Positions 17,673 through 26,089 of a stretch of DNA of 64,000 bases are shown here, one piece after another. The notes beneath the pieces were generated by a model. That model had not been told where the DNA came from. It was given only the letters and a program-made list of their open reading frames with translations, and searched no databases. Both the position numbers and the translations under genes were made by a program. Position 1 is the stretch's first letter. Each line of letters begins with the position of its first letter. Source of the stretch: Pseudoalteromonas piscicida (GTDB lineage: Bacteria > Pseudomonadota > Gammaproteobacteria > Enterobacterales > Alteromonadaceae). The stretch is taken from the NCBI RefSeq assembly GCF_002744175.1, contig NZ_NKHF01000001.1:48152-112151 (forward strand), in the 5' to 3' direction.

Positions 17673-18771
17673 CAACCGTAACTCCCTGCAAGAACCCAGC
17701 GCCCTTCTGATCGTTATTTTGCAACTTAATCATCAAGCGTAGGTCATTTGCCGAATCAGCATGGTGCAGCGCATCGGCATAGTTGATGCGTTGCTGCTTG
17801 TAGAGATCAAACAGTGCTTGGTCAAAGGTTTGCATGCCCATGTTTTTCGATTTGGCCATCGCTTCTTTAATTGAGCCAATATCTCCTTTTTTAATAAGTT
17901 CAGACACTAAAGGCGAGTTCAGTAACACCTCGATGGCAGCTTCGCGGCCTTCGCCTTTTGCAGAAGGCACGAGTTGTTGCGCCACAATAGCACGCAGGTT
18001 TAACGCCAAGTCGTATTTAAGTTTATCGTGCTTTTCTTTTGGCACTAAGTGCATGATACGGTCGATTGCTTGGTTGGCGTTATTAGCATGAAGGGTTGCG
18101 ACACATAAATGCCCCGTTTCAGCAAAGCTCAGTGCATACTCCATGGTTTCTTGCGAGCGAATTTCACCAATTAAAATTACATCTGGCGCTTGGCGCAAAG
18201 AGCTTTTCAGCGCAGATTCGAAACTGTCGGTGTCAATGCCTACTTCACGTTGAGTAATAATGCTTTTTTGGTGTTGGTGTACAAATTCAATCGGGTCTTC
18301 AATCGTTAAGATGTGACCACGTTGGTTGCGATTACGGTAGCCAAGCAGTGCTGCAAGCGAAGTTGACTTACCCGTACCCGTACCACCAACAAATAAAACC
18401 AAACCACGTTTAGACATAATGACATCGGTCAATACCGATGGTAATCCCAACTCATTGACGTCAGGAATTACGGTAACAATGCGACGAATGACCATGCCCG
18501 CACAATCTCTTTGCCAAAATGCCGAGACCCGAAAACGACCGATGTCGTTTGCTATCGCAAAGTTACATTCTTTGGTATCAAAAAACTCTTGCTTTTGTTT
18601 GTCACTCATAATCGAAGTGACCAGATTGAGCGATTGCTCCGCGTCTAAGCTTTCTTCACTCAGCGCTCTGAGCTCACCATCAATTTTAGCGCTCACCGCA
18701 AGCCCGGCCGAAACGAATAAATCAGAGGCTTGCTGATCAGCCATAGTTTGTAAAAACGGTTCTATATTCAT
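17650..18771 (-). CDS. pilU: Type IV pilus retraction accessory ATPase
   Basis: PilU is a hexameric cytoplasmic ATPase that assists PilT in pilus retraction. The protein of about 373 residues has an N-terminal PAS-like domain (ASDLFVSAGLAVSAKIDGEL), the Walker A VGGTGTGKST, the Asp box TIEDPIEFVH, Walker B VILIGEIRSQETM, and the His box HLCVATLHANNANQAIDR. It lacks the AIRNLIRE motif of PilT and has instead LLNSPLVSELIKKGD, typical of PilU. GTG at 18774 immediately precedes the chosen ATG at 18771. It follows pilT by 14 bases in the same direction. Confidence 0.95.
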   Translation of the reverse strand: MNIEPFLQTMADQQASDLFVSAGLAVSAKIDGELRALSEESLDAEQSLNLVTSIMSDKQKQEFFDTKECNFAIANDIGRFRVSAFWQRDCAGMVIRRIVTVIPDVNELGLPSVLTDVIMSKRGLVLFVGGTGTGKSTSLAALLGYRNRNQRGHILTIEDPIEFVHQHQKSIITQREVGIDTDSFESALKSSLRQAPDVILIGEIRSQETMEYALSFAETGHLCVATLHANNANQAIDRIMHLVPKEKHDKLKYDLALNLRAIVAQQLVPSAKGEGREAAIEVLLNSPLVSELIKKGDIGSIKEAMAKSKNMGMQTFDQALFDLYKQQRINYADALHHADSANDLRLMIKLQNNDQKGAGFLQGVTVDGLDTKN

Positions 18772-18785
18772 CACTGCACCACTAC

Positions 18786-19832
18786 TTAATAGCCGCTATT
18801 AAATTGGTTTTTATCATGGGCTTTTGCACGGGCATCTTGCTGTGTGATCAAGCCACGGTTTAACAGGTTTGTAAGGCATTGATCCATGGTTTGCATACCG
18901 TGCATCGCCCCAGTTTGAATGGCTGAGTACATCTGTGCAATTTTATCTTCACGGATCAGGTTGCGAATTGCAGGGATCCCCAGCATGATTTCATGCGCTG
19001 CTATTCGCCCACCACCTACTTTTTTCACCAGTGTTTGCGATATAACCGCTTGCAGCGACTCTGACAGCATCGAGCGCACCATGTCTTTTTCTTCACCGGG
19101 GAATACATCCACAATACGGTCTATGGTTTTAGGCGCTGAGGTGGTATGCAAAGTACCAAATACTAAGTGCCCCGTTTCCGCTGCAGTAAGTGCTAAGCGA
19201 ATGGTCTCAAGGTCACGTAACTCCCCAACTAAAATAACGTCAGGGTCTTCACGTAGTGCACTTCTTAGCGCGGCATTAAAGCTATGGGTATCTCTGTGCA
19301 CTTCACGTTGGTTAATCAGGCTTTGCTTGTTATCGTGGACAAATTCAATGGGATCTTCAATGGTTAAAATATGGTGATGTTTGTTGTTATTAATATAATC
19401 TACCATAGCTGCAAGCGTGGTTGATTTACCAGAGCCTGTAGGGCCTGTCACTAACACTAGGCCACGAGGGTTATCAGAAATCTTGGTAAAAATATCTGGC
19501 GCACCCAGGTCATCTAAGCTCAGCACCTGATTTGGAATAGTTCGGAAAACAGCGGCAGGTCCACGGTTTGAATTAAAGGCGTTAACACGAAAGCGCGCTA
19601 AATTTGGCACTTCAAATGAAAAATCCACCTCAAGATTTTGCTCATAGTCACGACGTTGATTATCATTCATAATATCGTAGATGAGGCTGCTGACGTCTTT
19701 TGCTTCTAACGGCGGGATATTGACCCGACGTACGTCCCCGTCAACACGGATCATGGGGGAAACACCTGATGATAGGTGTAAGTCAGATGCTTTGTGTTGA
19801 ACACTAAAAGCCAATAATTCTGTAATATCCAT
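18786..19832 (-). CDS. pilT: Type IV pilus retraction ATPase
   Basis: PilT powers pilus retraction and twitching motility. The 348-residue protein starts MDITELLAFSVQHKASDLHL, followed by Walker A TGPTGSGKSTTLAAM, TIEDPIEFVHDNK, Walker B VILVGELRDLETI, the His box HLVFGTLHTTSAPKTIDRI, and the diagnostic PilT motif AIRNLIRE near residue 290. A GGAG ribosome site precedes the ATG. It diverges from yggS across 30 bases, an arrangement conserved in Pseudomonas, Vibrio and relatives. Confidence 0.97.
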   Translation of the reverse strand: MDITELLAFSVQHKASDLHLSSGVSPMIRVDGDVRRVNIPPLEAKDVSSLIYDIMNDNQRRDYEQNLEVDFSFEVPNLARFRVNAFNSNRGPAAVFRTIPNQVLSLDDLGAPDIFTKISDNPRGLVLVTGPTGSGKSTTLAAMVDYINNNKHHHILTIEDPIEFVHDNKQSLINQREVHRDTHSFNAALRSALREDPDVILVGELRDLETIRLALTAAETGHLVFGTLHTTSAPKTIDRIVDVFPGEEKDMVRSMLSESLQAVISQTLVKKVGGGRIAAHEIMLGIPAIRNLIREDKIAQMYSAIQTGAMHGMQTMDQCLTNLLNRGLITQQDARAKAHDKNQFNSGY

Positions 19833-19862
19833 TTATAACTCCACAATGAGCACTAATACTAT

Positions 19863-20546
19863 ATGGTTACAATAGCAGAACGCTTAGATAACGCCTACGG
19901 CAGGATAGAAAAAGCCAAGCAAAACTGTCAATTCAACGAAACAGTACAATTACTTGCGGTTTCTAAAACCAAACCTGTTGCCGATATTGAAGCTGCCATT
20001 GCCGCAGGCCAAACCCAATTCGGTGAGTCTTATGTACAAGAAGCAGTTGATAAAGTTGCTTATTTTAAAGAGAACAAAGCGCTAGAATGGCACTTTATTG
20101 GCCCTATCCAGTCCAACAAATCACGCCTGGTTGCTGAAAACTTTCATTGGGTGCAAAGTGTAGACAGAGAAAAAATCGCCCGCCGCCTCAATGAACAAAG
20201 GCCTACTAACCTAAAACCATTAAAAGTCCTGCTACAAGTCAATATTAGCGGTGACGATAATAAGTCAGGCTGTCATCCCGATGAGGTTGATAACCTCGCC
20301 CAGTTTATCCATGATTGTCGGCAATTAGAGCTTCGCGGATTAATGACTATCACCGAACAAACCGATGATAAACAAAAGCAATTACAATATTTCCAGCAAA
20401 TGCGCGCTTGCTTTGATAGACTAAAGGACCAATATCAACAGCTAGATACCTTATCGATGGGAATGAGCGGTGATTTAGAAACAGCCATTGCGGCTGGTTC
20501 CACTATGGTTCGCATTGGTACTGATATTTTTGGCAAACGACAATGA
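19863..20546 (+). CDS. yggS: PLP homeostasis protein (YggS/PROSC family)
   Basis: YggS binds pyridoxal phosphate and balances PLP and amino-acid pools. The 227-residue protein is a single alanine-racemase-like barrel: the PLP lysine is in LLAVSKTKPVADIE, followed by GQTQFGESYVQEA, EWHFIGPIQSNKSR, and the phosphate-binding SMGMSGDLETAI near the C-terminus. It heads the plus-strand yggS-proC-yggT-DUF4426-rdgB-hemW group. Confidence 0.95.
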   Translation: MVTIAERLDNAYGRIEKAKQNCQFNETVQLLAVSKTKPVADIEAAIAAGQTQFGESYVQEAVDKVAYFKENKALEWHFIGPIQSNKSRLVAENFHWVQSVDREKIARRLNEQRPTNLKPLKVLLQVNISGDDNKSGCHPDEVDNLAQFIHDCRQLELRGLMTITEQTDDKQKQLQYFQQMRACFDRLKDQYQQLDTLSMGMSGDLETAIAAGSTMVRIGTDIFGKRQ

Positions 20547-20559
20547 GGTGAATAACACA

Positions 20560-21381
20560 ATGTCAAACAAGACAATTGCATTTATTGGAACGGGAAACAT
20601 GAGCTATGCCATTATCGGTGGCATGATCAAAAGTGGCTTTGACGCGCAGTCAATTATCGCCACCAACCGCAATGCAGAGAAGCTTGCCAAAGTCGCAGAA
20701 CAATTATCGGTAAGAACAACACAAGATAACCTAGAAGCTGTTGCTGCAGCCGACGTGATTGTATTATCTGTAAAGCCACAAATGATGGCCGAACTATGTA
20801 AAACTTTCCAAGACGCTGATATTGATATTAGTGAAAAACTGTTTATTTCTGTGGCTGCTGGTATTACCGTTGCCCGCTTAAGAGAAATGCTCGGCCAACC
20901 AGTTAAAATGGTGCGCTGTATGCCAAACACACCATCTTTGCTAGGTAGAGGCGTATCGGGCCTGTATGGCGTCGACATCAGTGACGAAGAAAAAGACTAT
21001 GTTGAGCAAGTATTCTCATCTACCGGCATCGCCTTATGGCTTGATAATGAGTCAAAAATTAATGACGTTATTGCAGTAACTGGCTCTTCTCCAGCTTACT
21101 TTTTCTTGTTTATGGAAGCCATTGAAGAAAAAGCGAGAGCCTTAGGTTTTAGTACTGAAGAAGCAAGAAAGTTAGTGCAGCAAACCGCCCTAGGTGCAGC
21201 TGAAATGGCGCTTTCTCAACCAGATATTAGTATTGCCCAACTACGCGCAAATGTTACCTCTAAAGGTGGCACGACTCACGCAGCCGTTGAGCATTTAAAA
21301 GAACAGCAATTACCAAAAACCGTAGCGGACGCGATGGATGCATGTATCGCGCGCGCTGAAGCAATGGAAAAAGAAATCTAA
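20560..21381 (+). CDS. proC: Pyrroline-5-carboxylate reductase
   Basis: ProC carries out the last step of proline synthesis, reducing pyrroline-5-carboxylate with NAD(P)H. The 273-residue protein has the Rossmann start IAFIGTGNMSYAIIGG, KMVRCMPNTPSLLGRG, and the C-terminal family signature around SKGGTTHAAVEHL. I place the start at ATG 20560 (MSNKTIAF), 10 bases after GAGGTG; an upstream in-frame ATG would extend the protein by 24 residues into yggS with no conserved sequence. It lies 13 bases after the yggS stop. Confidence 0.96.
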   Translation: MSNKTIAFIGTGNMSYAIIGGMIKSGFDAQSIIATNRNAEKLAKVAEQLSVRTTQDNLEAVAAADVIVLSVKPQMMAELCKTFQDADIDISEKLFISVAAGITVARLREMLGQPVKMVRCMPNTPSLLGRGVSGLYGVDISDEEKDYVEQVFSSTGIALWLDNESKINDVIAVTGSSPAYFFLFMEAIEEKARALGFSTEEARKLVQQTALGAAEMALSQPDISIAQLRANVTSKGGTTHAAVEHLKEQQLPKTVADAMDACIARAEAMEKEI

Positions 21382-21390
21382 AGGTGACCA

Positions 21391-21924
21391 ATGAATGCCA
21401 TGCAATTTTTAGTCGGGATCGTATTTGATCTATTTTTAATGGTCGTATTACTACGATTCTGGTTACAACTTGTCAAAGCGGACTTTTATAACCCGCTGAG
21501 CCAAGCCGTTGTTAAAGCAACCTCTTTTGCCGTGAACCCGCTAAGAAAAATCATTCCAGGCGTAGGCGGTTTAGATCTTGCCTCATTGGTGCTGGCATTC
21601 ATTATTGGCTTTGCCAAAATGGCAACGCTGATGGCATTATTCGGTGGCTATTTCGATGCCTTAGGCGCCTTGATTGGCGGTGCTATTACCGTAGTAAAAG
21701 AAGCATTTAGCTTGGTATTTTGGATCCTGATCATCCGCGCCATTCTGAGCTGGGTTGCACAAGGCTATAACCCTGTAGCAGCCGTATTTGAGCAACTAAC
21801 AGAGCCAATGCTCAGACCTATCCGTAAAGTTATCCCGCCTCTAGGTGGACTAGATCTGTCGATTCTAGTGCTCATTATTGGCATGCAGTTTTTGCAGATC
21901 CTGATGATGGATTTACTAAGATAG
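21391..21924 (+). CDS. yggT: YggT family inner-membrane protein
   Basis: This 177-residue membrane protein has two YGGT repeats. The first includes LRFWLQLVKADFYNPLSQAV and NPLRKIIPGVGGLDLASL; the second includes IIRAILSWVAQGYNPVAA and RPIRKVIPPLGGLDLSIL. Each repeat contributes two hydrophobic segments. The family has been linked to osmotic tolerance and, in other phyla, to membrane-protein complex assembly, but its biochemical role is uncertain. It starts ten bases after proC, with AGGTGA as ribosome site. Confidence 0.92.
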   Translation: MNAMQFLVGIVFDLFLMVVLLRFWLQLVKADFYNPLSQAVVKATSFAVNPLRKIIPGVGGLDLASLVLAFIIGFAKMATLMALFGGYFDALGALIGGAITVVKEAFSLVFWILIIRAILSWVAQGYNPVAAVFEQLTEPMLRPIRKVIPPLGGLDLSILVLIIGMQFLQILMMDLLR

Positions 21925-21933
21925 GAGCAGTTT

Positions 21934-22368
21934 ATGAGAACATTTATCATAGCCTTGATGATGGTGCTTGCACCTAGTGTTTTTGCGGCGGATGATCAAG
22001 GGGGTCAATTTAAAGACTTAGGTCCGTGGGAAGTGCATTACATCGCTTTCCCTTCTACCTTTGTACAACCGACCATTGCAAAAGCCTATGGCTTAACCAG
22101 AAGTGGCAACAAAGCCATCGTGAATATTTCTGTGTTGGCTGACAAACCCGGAAAACCTGCTGTTAAAGCACGAGTAGTGGGGAGTGCGAAAAACCTATTA
22201 GGAAAAATCGTACAACTAGATTTTAAAGAAGTAGTTGAAGGTGAAGCAATATATTATCTTGCACAGTTAGATTATGACGACGAAGATATCTTTCGCTTCA
22301 ACATTGAGATCAGCGAAGGTAAGCAAACTCGCAAACTCACCTTCTCACAAAAGTTTTATGTAGAGTAA
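21934..22368 (+). CDS. Secreted DUF4426 protein
   Basis: The 144-residue precursor has a signal peptide (MRTFIIALMMVLAPSVFA, cleavage before ADDQ). The mature region, with FKDLGPWEVHYIAFPSTFVQ and IAKAYGLTRSGNKAIVNISV, matches the DUF4426 family of gamma-proteobacteria, which commonly lies between yggT and rdgB. It is probably periplasmic. No function is established. A GGAG ribosome site lies just before the ATG; the gene ends seven bases before rdgB. Confidence 0.85.
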   Translation: MRTFIIALMMVLAPSVFAADDQGGQFKDLGPWEVHYIAFPSTFVQPTIAKAYGLTRSGNKAIVNISVLADKPGKPAVKARVVGSAKNLLGKIVQLDFKEVVEGEAIYYLAQLDYDDEDIFRFNIEISEGKQTRKLTFSQKFYVE

Positions 22369-22374
22369 AGAAAT

Positions 22375-22968
22375 ATGGCAAATAAAGTGGTTCTTGCCAC
22401 CGGTAACCAAGGTAAAGTCAAAGAGCTCAGCGCAATGCTAAGCCAGCATGACATCGAGGTATTACCACAAAGCGATTTTAACGTACCTGAAGTTGCGGAA
22501 ACTGGCACTACCTTTGTAGAAAATGCCATTATAAAGGCGCGTCATGCGGCTAAAGTCTCAGGCCTTCCTGCCATTGCCGATGACTCGGGCCTTGAGGTCG
22601 ACGCTTTAAATGGTGCACCGGGTGTGTATTCTGCGCGCTTTTCTGGTATCAATGCTAGCGACCAAAGCAATATTGATCACTTGCTAGCAGAGCTCGGTGA
22701 ACAACCGCAGCGTAGCGCACGTTTTTGGTGTGTTTTAGTTTATATGCGCCATGCTGATGACCCAACACCGATCATTTGTCAGGCAAGTTGGGAAGGTGAA
22801 ATCACCAAAACACAGCAAGGTAGAGAAGGTTTTGGTTACGACCCTATCTTTAAAGTAAGCGGGTTAGACTGCACATCAGCAGAGCTAACCAAGGAAGAGA
22901 AAAACGCAATCAGTCATAGAGGACAGGCACTTAAACAACTCGTCAGTCACTTTCAAGGCCTCGCGTGA
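22375..22968 (+). CDS. rdgB: dITP/XTP pyrophosphatase
   Basis: RdgB (HAM1 family) hydrolyses dITP, ITP and XTP to monophosphates, keeping deaminated purines out of DNA. The 197-residue protein has the N-terminal [13 protein letters not shown] substrate loop, [21 protein letters not shown] with the catalytic Asp, and the later [11 protein letters not shown] and ISHRGQAL motifs. Its last four bases overlap the start of hemW, showing translational coupling. Confidence 0.96.
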   Translation: MANKVVLATGNQGKVKELSAMLSQHDIEVLPQSDFNVPEVAETGTTFVENAIIKARHAAKVSGLPAIADDSGLEVDALNGAPGVYSARFSGINASDQSNIDHLLAELGEQPQRSARFWCVLVYMRHADDPTPIICQASWEGEITKTQQGREGFGYDPIFKVSGLDCTSAELTKEEKNAISHRGQALKQLVSHFQGLA

Positions 22969-24101
22969 AACTACCTCCATTAAGTCTTTATGTGCACGTA
23001 CCTTGGTGCGTGCAAAAATGCCCGTATTGTGATTTTAATAGTCACGGAAAAAAAGGCGATATTCCCGAAACGGAATATATTCAACATTTACTCCATGATA
23101 TTCAGGCCGACCTACCTTATGTACAAGGCCGAAAACTGAGCAGTATTTTTATCGGTGGTGGCACCCCTAGCCTGTTATCAGGTGAAGCCTATCGTTATTT
23201 ATTAGGTGAAATTGAATCTCTGATTGGCTTTGAAGACAACATTGAAATCACGTTGGAAGCCAACCCAGGTACGGTTGAAACAGACCGCTTTAAACATTAT
23301 GTTAGCGCAGGCATTAATCGGATCTCTATTGGTGTCCAAAGCTTACAGCAAGATAAGCTCTCTCAGCTAGGCCGTATTCATGGTGAACAAGAAGCACTAA
23401 ACGCCGCACAAGAGGCCCATCACGCTGGGTTAAACAGTTTTAACCTAGATTTGATGCATGGTTTGCCAAACCAAACGGTTGATGATGCCTTAAGCGATTT
23501 AGAAAAAGCCATCGCAATGGCCCCACCCCACCTTTCTTGGTATCAGTTAACCATTGAGCCTAATACACAGTTTGCCTCTAAACCTCCTGTGTTACCTGAA
23601 GATGAAACATTATGGGAAATTCAAGAGCGAGGTCAGGCACTACTTGCAGAACATGGCTATCAGCAGTATGAAATTTCAGGGTATGCAAAAGCTGGATTCC
23701 AATGTCAGCACAACTTGAATTATTGGCAGTTTGGTGATTATATCGGCATAGGCTGTGGCGCACATGGCAAAGTAACCTTGCCCGAGCAACAGCAAATTCT
23801 AAGAACGGTAAAAGTAAAGCACCCTCGTGGCTATATGGATTTAAGTAAACCTTATTTGTACGAACAGTGGAACGTTGACAGCGACGACAGACCATTTGAG
23901 TTCTTTATGAATGTGTTTAGATTAAAAGCTCCTGCGTCAAAACAGCAGTTTGTTGACTACACAGGCCTTGAACTAAGTGCTATCACAACACAAGTTGACA
24001 CTGCGAAAAGCAAAGGGCTGCTTGAGGAGACTGAAAGTTCATGGCAAGTTACAAATAAAGGCCACCGATACCTCAACGATCTGCTAGAGTTATTCGTTTA
24101 A
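22965..24101 (+). CDS. hemW: Radical SAM heme chaperone HemW
   Basis: HemW is a radical-SAM protein of the HemN family that delivers heme and does not act as coproporphyrinogen dehydrogenase. The 378-residue protein starts [20 protein letters not shown], where CxxxCxxC binds the 4Fe-4S cluster. It continues with [32 protein letters not shown] and [12 protein letters not shown]. The GTG start at 22965 overlaps the end of rdgB. The gene follows rdgB in most gamma-proteobacteria, which supports HemW rather than HemN. Confidence 0.94.
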   Translation: MKLPPLSLYVHVPWCVQKCPYCDFNSHGKKGDIPETEYIQHLLHDIQADLPYVQGRKLSSIFIGGGTPSLLSGEAYRYLLGEIESLIGFEDNIEITLEANPGTVETDRFKHYVSAGINRISIGVQSLQQDKLSQLGRIHGEQEALNAAQEAHHAGLNSFNLDLMHGLPNQTVDDALSDLEKAIAMAPPHLSWYQLTIEPNTQFASKPPVLPEDETLWEIQERGQALLAEHGYQQYEISGYAKAGFQCQHNLNYWQFGDYIGIGCGAHGKVTLPEQQQILRTVKVKHPRGYMDLSKPYLYEQWNVDSDDRPFEFFMNVFRLKAPASKQQFVDYTGLELSAITTQVDTAKSKGLLEETESSWQVTNKGHRYLNDLLELFV

Positions 24102-24115
24102 TAAGATATAAAAAT

Positions 24116-24146
24116 TATGCGGGTGTTATTCACTAATAACCCGCAT
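24116..24146 (+). terminator. Hairpin after hemW
   Basis: ATGCGGGT and AACCCGCAT, with TTAT/ATAA inside, form a stem 15 bases after the hemW stop. There is no T-run, so it may act as an mRNA 3' end stabiliser or a weak terminator. Confidence 0.45.
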
Positions 24147-24186
24147 CAAAACCGCCATTCGGCAACATATAATAAAAGGGTATAAA

Positions 24187-26019
24187 ATGCGTAAATTAAC
24201 CATTTTAGCAGCAGCGGTAAGCGTCGCGCTTTTTGCTGGCTGTCAACAAACCACACACTCCCCAACGCCTGCGCCAAAGGCTGAACAACAAGTAGTACAA
24301 AGTGAAGTAGAAAAGGCAAATGCACTTTTTGAAGCCTCGTTTACACGTGGTGTAATGCGTAGCCCAATTTACCAAACTTATATGGGTATCAAAAAAGACT
24401 ACGATAAGTGGGATGACGGCAGTGAAGCGCGCCAACTTGAAGATCTTGAATTAACAAAGCAAGATCTGGCGGCGCTAAATGCAATTGACCGCAGTAAGCT
24501 AGATGCCAACACAAAAGTGAGCTACGACCTATTCAAACAAGGTTTAGAAAACACAATTGCTGACTTTAAGTGGCGTTACCACTCTTACCCAGTCAATCAG
24601 ATGTATGGTACACACTCTATGGTGCCTGCATTTTTGATCAACCAACACCAAATTACAGATGTTAAAGATGCGAAGGCATACATTTCACGTTTGAACGGCG
24701 TACCGACTGTATTTGATCAGCTTATCGTCGATTTAAAAGAACGTGCAGACAGAGGCATTATTGCACCAAAATTCGTGTTCCCTCATGTTATTGAGTCAAG
24801 TGAAAACATCATCAAGGGTGCACCGTTCGCAGCAGGTGATGACTCGACTTTACTGGCTGACTTCAAACGTAAAGTAGCAAAACTTGAGATCAGTGAAGAT
24901 GAAAAGTCCGCCTTGATTAGCGAAGCAACAGAAGCATTAACAAGTGCGGTAAAACCAGCCTATAACAAGTTGATTGGCTACCTACATAAGCTTGAGAAAA
25001 AAGCAGATAACCGTGACGGTGCATGGAAATTTCCTGATGGTGAAAGGTTCTACAACAACGCCCTAGCTCGCACGACAACCACAGCGCTAAGTGCAGAAGA
25101 GATCCACGAAATTGGCTTGTCAGAAGTGGCACGTATTCATGACGAAATGCGCGCAATTAAAGACAAGGTCGGCTTTAAAGGTGATTTAAATGCCTTTATG
25201 GAATTCATGAAAACCGACAAACAATTCTACCTCCCTAATACGGAAGCGGGTAAGGCGCAATATTTAGCCGAAGCCAAAGCGATGATCGATAATATGAAGT
25301 CACGTTTGGATGAGCTATTTATCGTTAAACCAAAAGCAGACATGATAGTAAAACGCGTTGAAGCATTCCGCGAGAAATCTGCTGGTAAAGCTTTCTACCA
25401 ACAACCAGCTCCTGATGGTTCTCGCCCTGGTGTTTACTATGCCAACCTTTACGATATGGAAGCCATGCCAACTTACCAAATGGAAGCTCTGGCTTATCAC
25501 GAAGGTATTCCAGGCCACCACATGCAGATCGCGATTGCTCAAGAGCTTGAGGATATGCCTAAGTTCCGCAAGTTTGGCGGCTACACAGCATATATCGAAG
25601 GCTGGGGTTTATATTCAGAGCTTGTACCAAAAGAAATGGGGTTATATGAAGACCCTTACTCAGATTTCGGTCGCTTGGCAATGGAACTATGGCGAGCATG
25701 TCGCTTGGTTGTAGATACAGGGATCCACGCAATGAAGTGGACGCGCCAAGAAGGTATTGATTACTACGTTAATAACACACCTAATGCCAAGTCAGATGCC
25801 GTGAAGATGGTAGAGCGCCACATCGTTATGCCTTCACAAGCAACTGCTTATAAAGTAGGTATGTTGAAGATCTTAGAACTTCGCGAAGCGGCTAAGAAAG
25901 AGCTTGGTAGCAAGTTTGATATTCGTGAATTCCACGACGTAGTACTGAAAAATGGTCCAGTTCCATTAAATGTGCTTGAATCATTTGTAGATGAGTGGGT
26001 TGCGAGCAAAAAGAGCTAA
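24187..26019 (+). CDS. DUF885 family lipoprotein, putative zinc metallopeptidase
   Basis: The 610-residue protein has a lipoprotein signal with lipobox LFAGC (Cys19), so it should be anchored in the outer or inner membrane facing the periplasm. The C-terminal half carries the DUF885 signature, with MEALAYHEGIPGHHMQ (HExxxH-like zinc ligands in YHEGIPGHH), YIEGWGLYSE and a late MPSQATAYKVGML. The family is related to M2/M3-like metallopeptidase folds; substrates are unknown. An AAGGG lies before the ATG. It stands apart from hemW with its own terminator downstream. Confidence 0.85.
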   Translation: MRKLTILAAAVSVALFAGCQQTTHSPTPAPKAEQQVVQSEVEKANALFEASFTRGVMRSPIYQTYMGIKKDYDKWDDGSEARQLEDLELTKQDLAALNAIDRSKLDANTKVSYDLFKQGLENTIADFKWRYHSYPVNQMYGTHSMVPAFLINQHQITDVKDAKAYISRLNGVPTVFDQLIVDLKERADRGIIAPKFVFPHVIESSENIIKGAPFAAGDDSTLLADFKRKVAKLEISEDEKSALISEATEALTSAVKPAYNKLIGYLHKLEKKADNRDGAWKFPDGERFYNNALARTTTTALSAEEIHEIGLSEVARIHDEMRAIKDKVGFKGDLNAFMEFMKTDKQFYLPNTEAGKAQYLAEAKAMIDNMKSRLDELFIVKPKADMIVKRVEAFREKSAGKAFYQQPAPDGSRPGVYYANLYDMEAMPTYQMEALAYHEGIPGHHMQIAIAQELEDMPKFRKFGGYTAYIEGWGLYSELVPKEMGLYEDPYSDFGRLAMELWRACRLVVDTGIHAMKWTRQEGIDYYVNNTPNAKSDAVKMVERHIVMPSQATAYKVGMLKILELREAAKKELGSKFDIREFHDVVLKNGPVPLNVLESFVDEWVASKKS

Positions 26020-26045
26020 AACCATTTAGCCTCTATTCGTTTAAT

Positions 26046-26081
26046 AAAAGCCAGCATGAGCAATAATGCTGGCTTTTTTAT
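26046..26081. terminator. Bidirectional rho-independent terminator
   Basis: AAAAGCCAGCAT and ATGCTGGCTTTT enclose GAGCAATA, with a T-run on one side and an A-run on the other. It lies between the DUF885 gene and the convergent histidine kinase gene and can serve both. Confidence 0.88.
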
Positions 26082-26089
26082 TTCATGCC

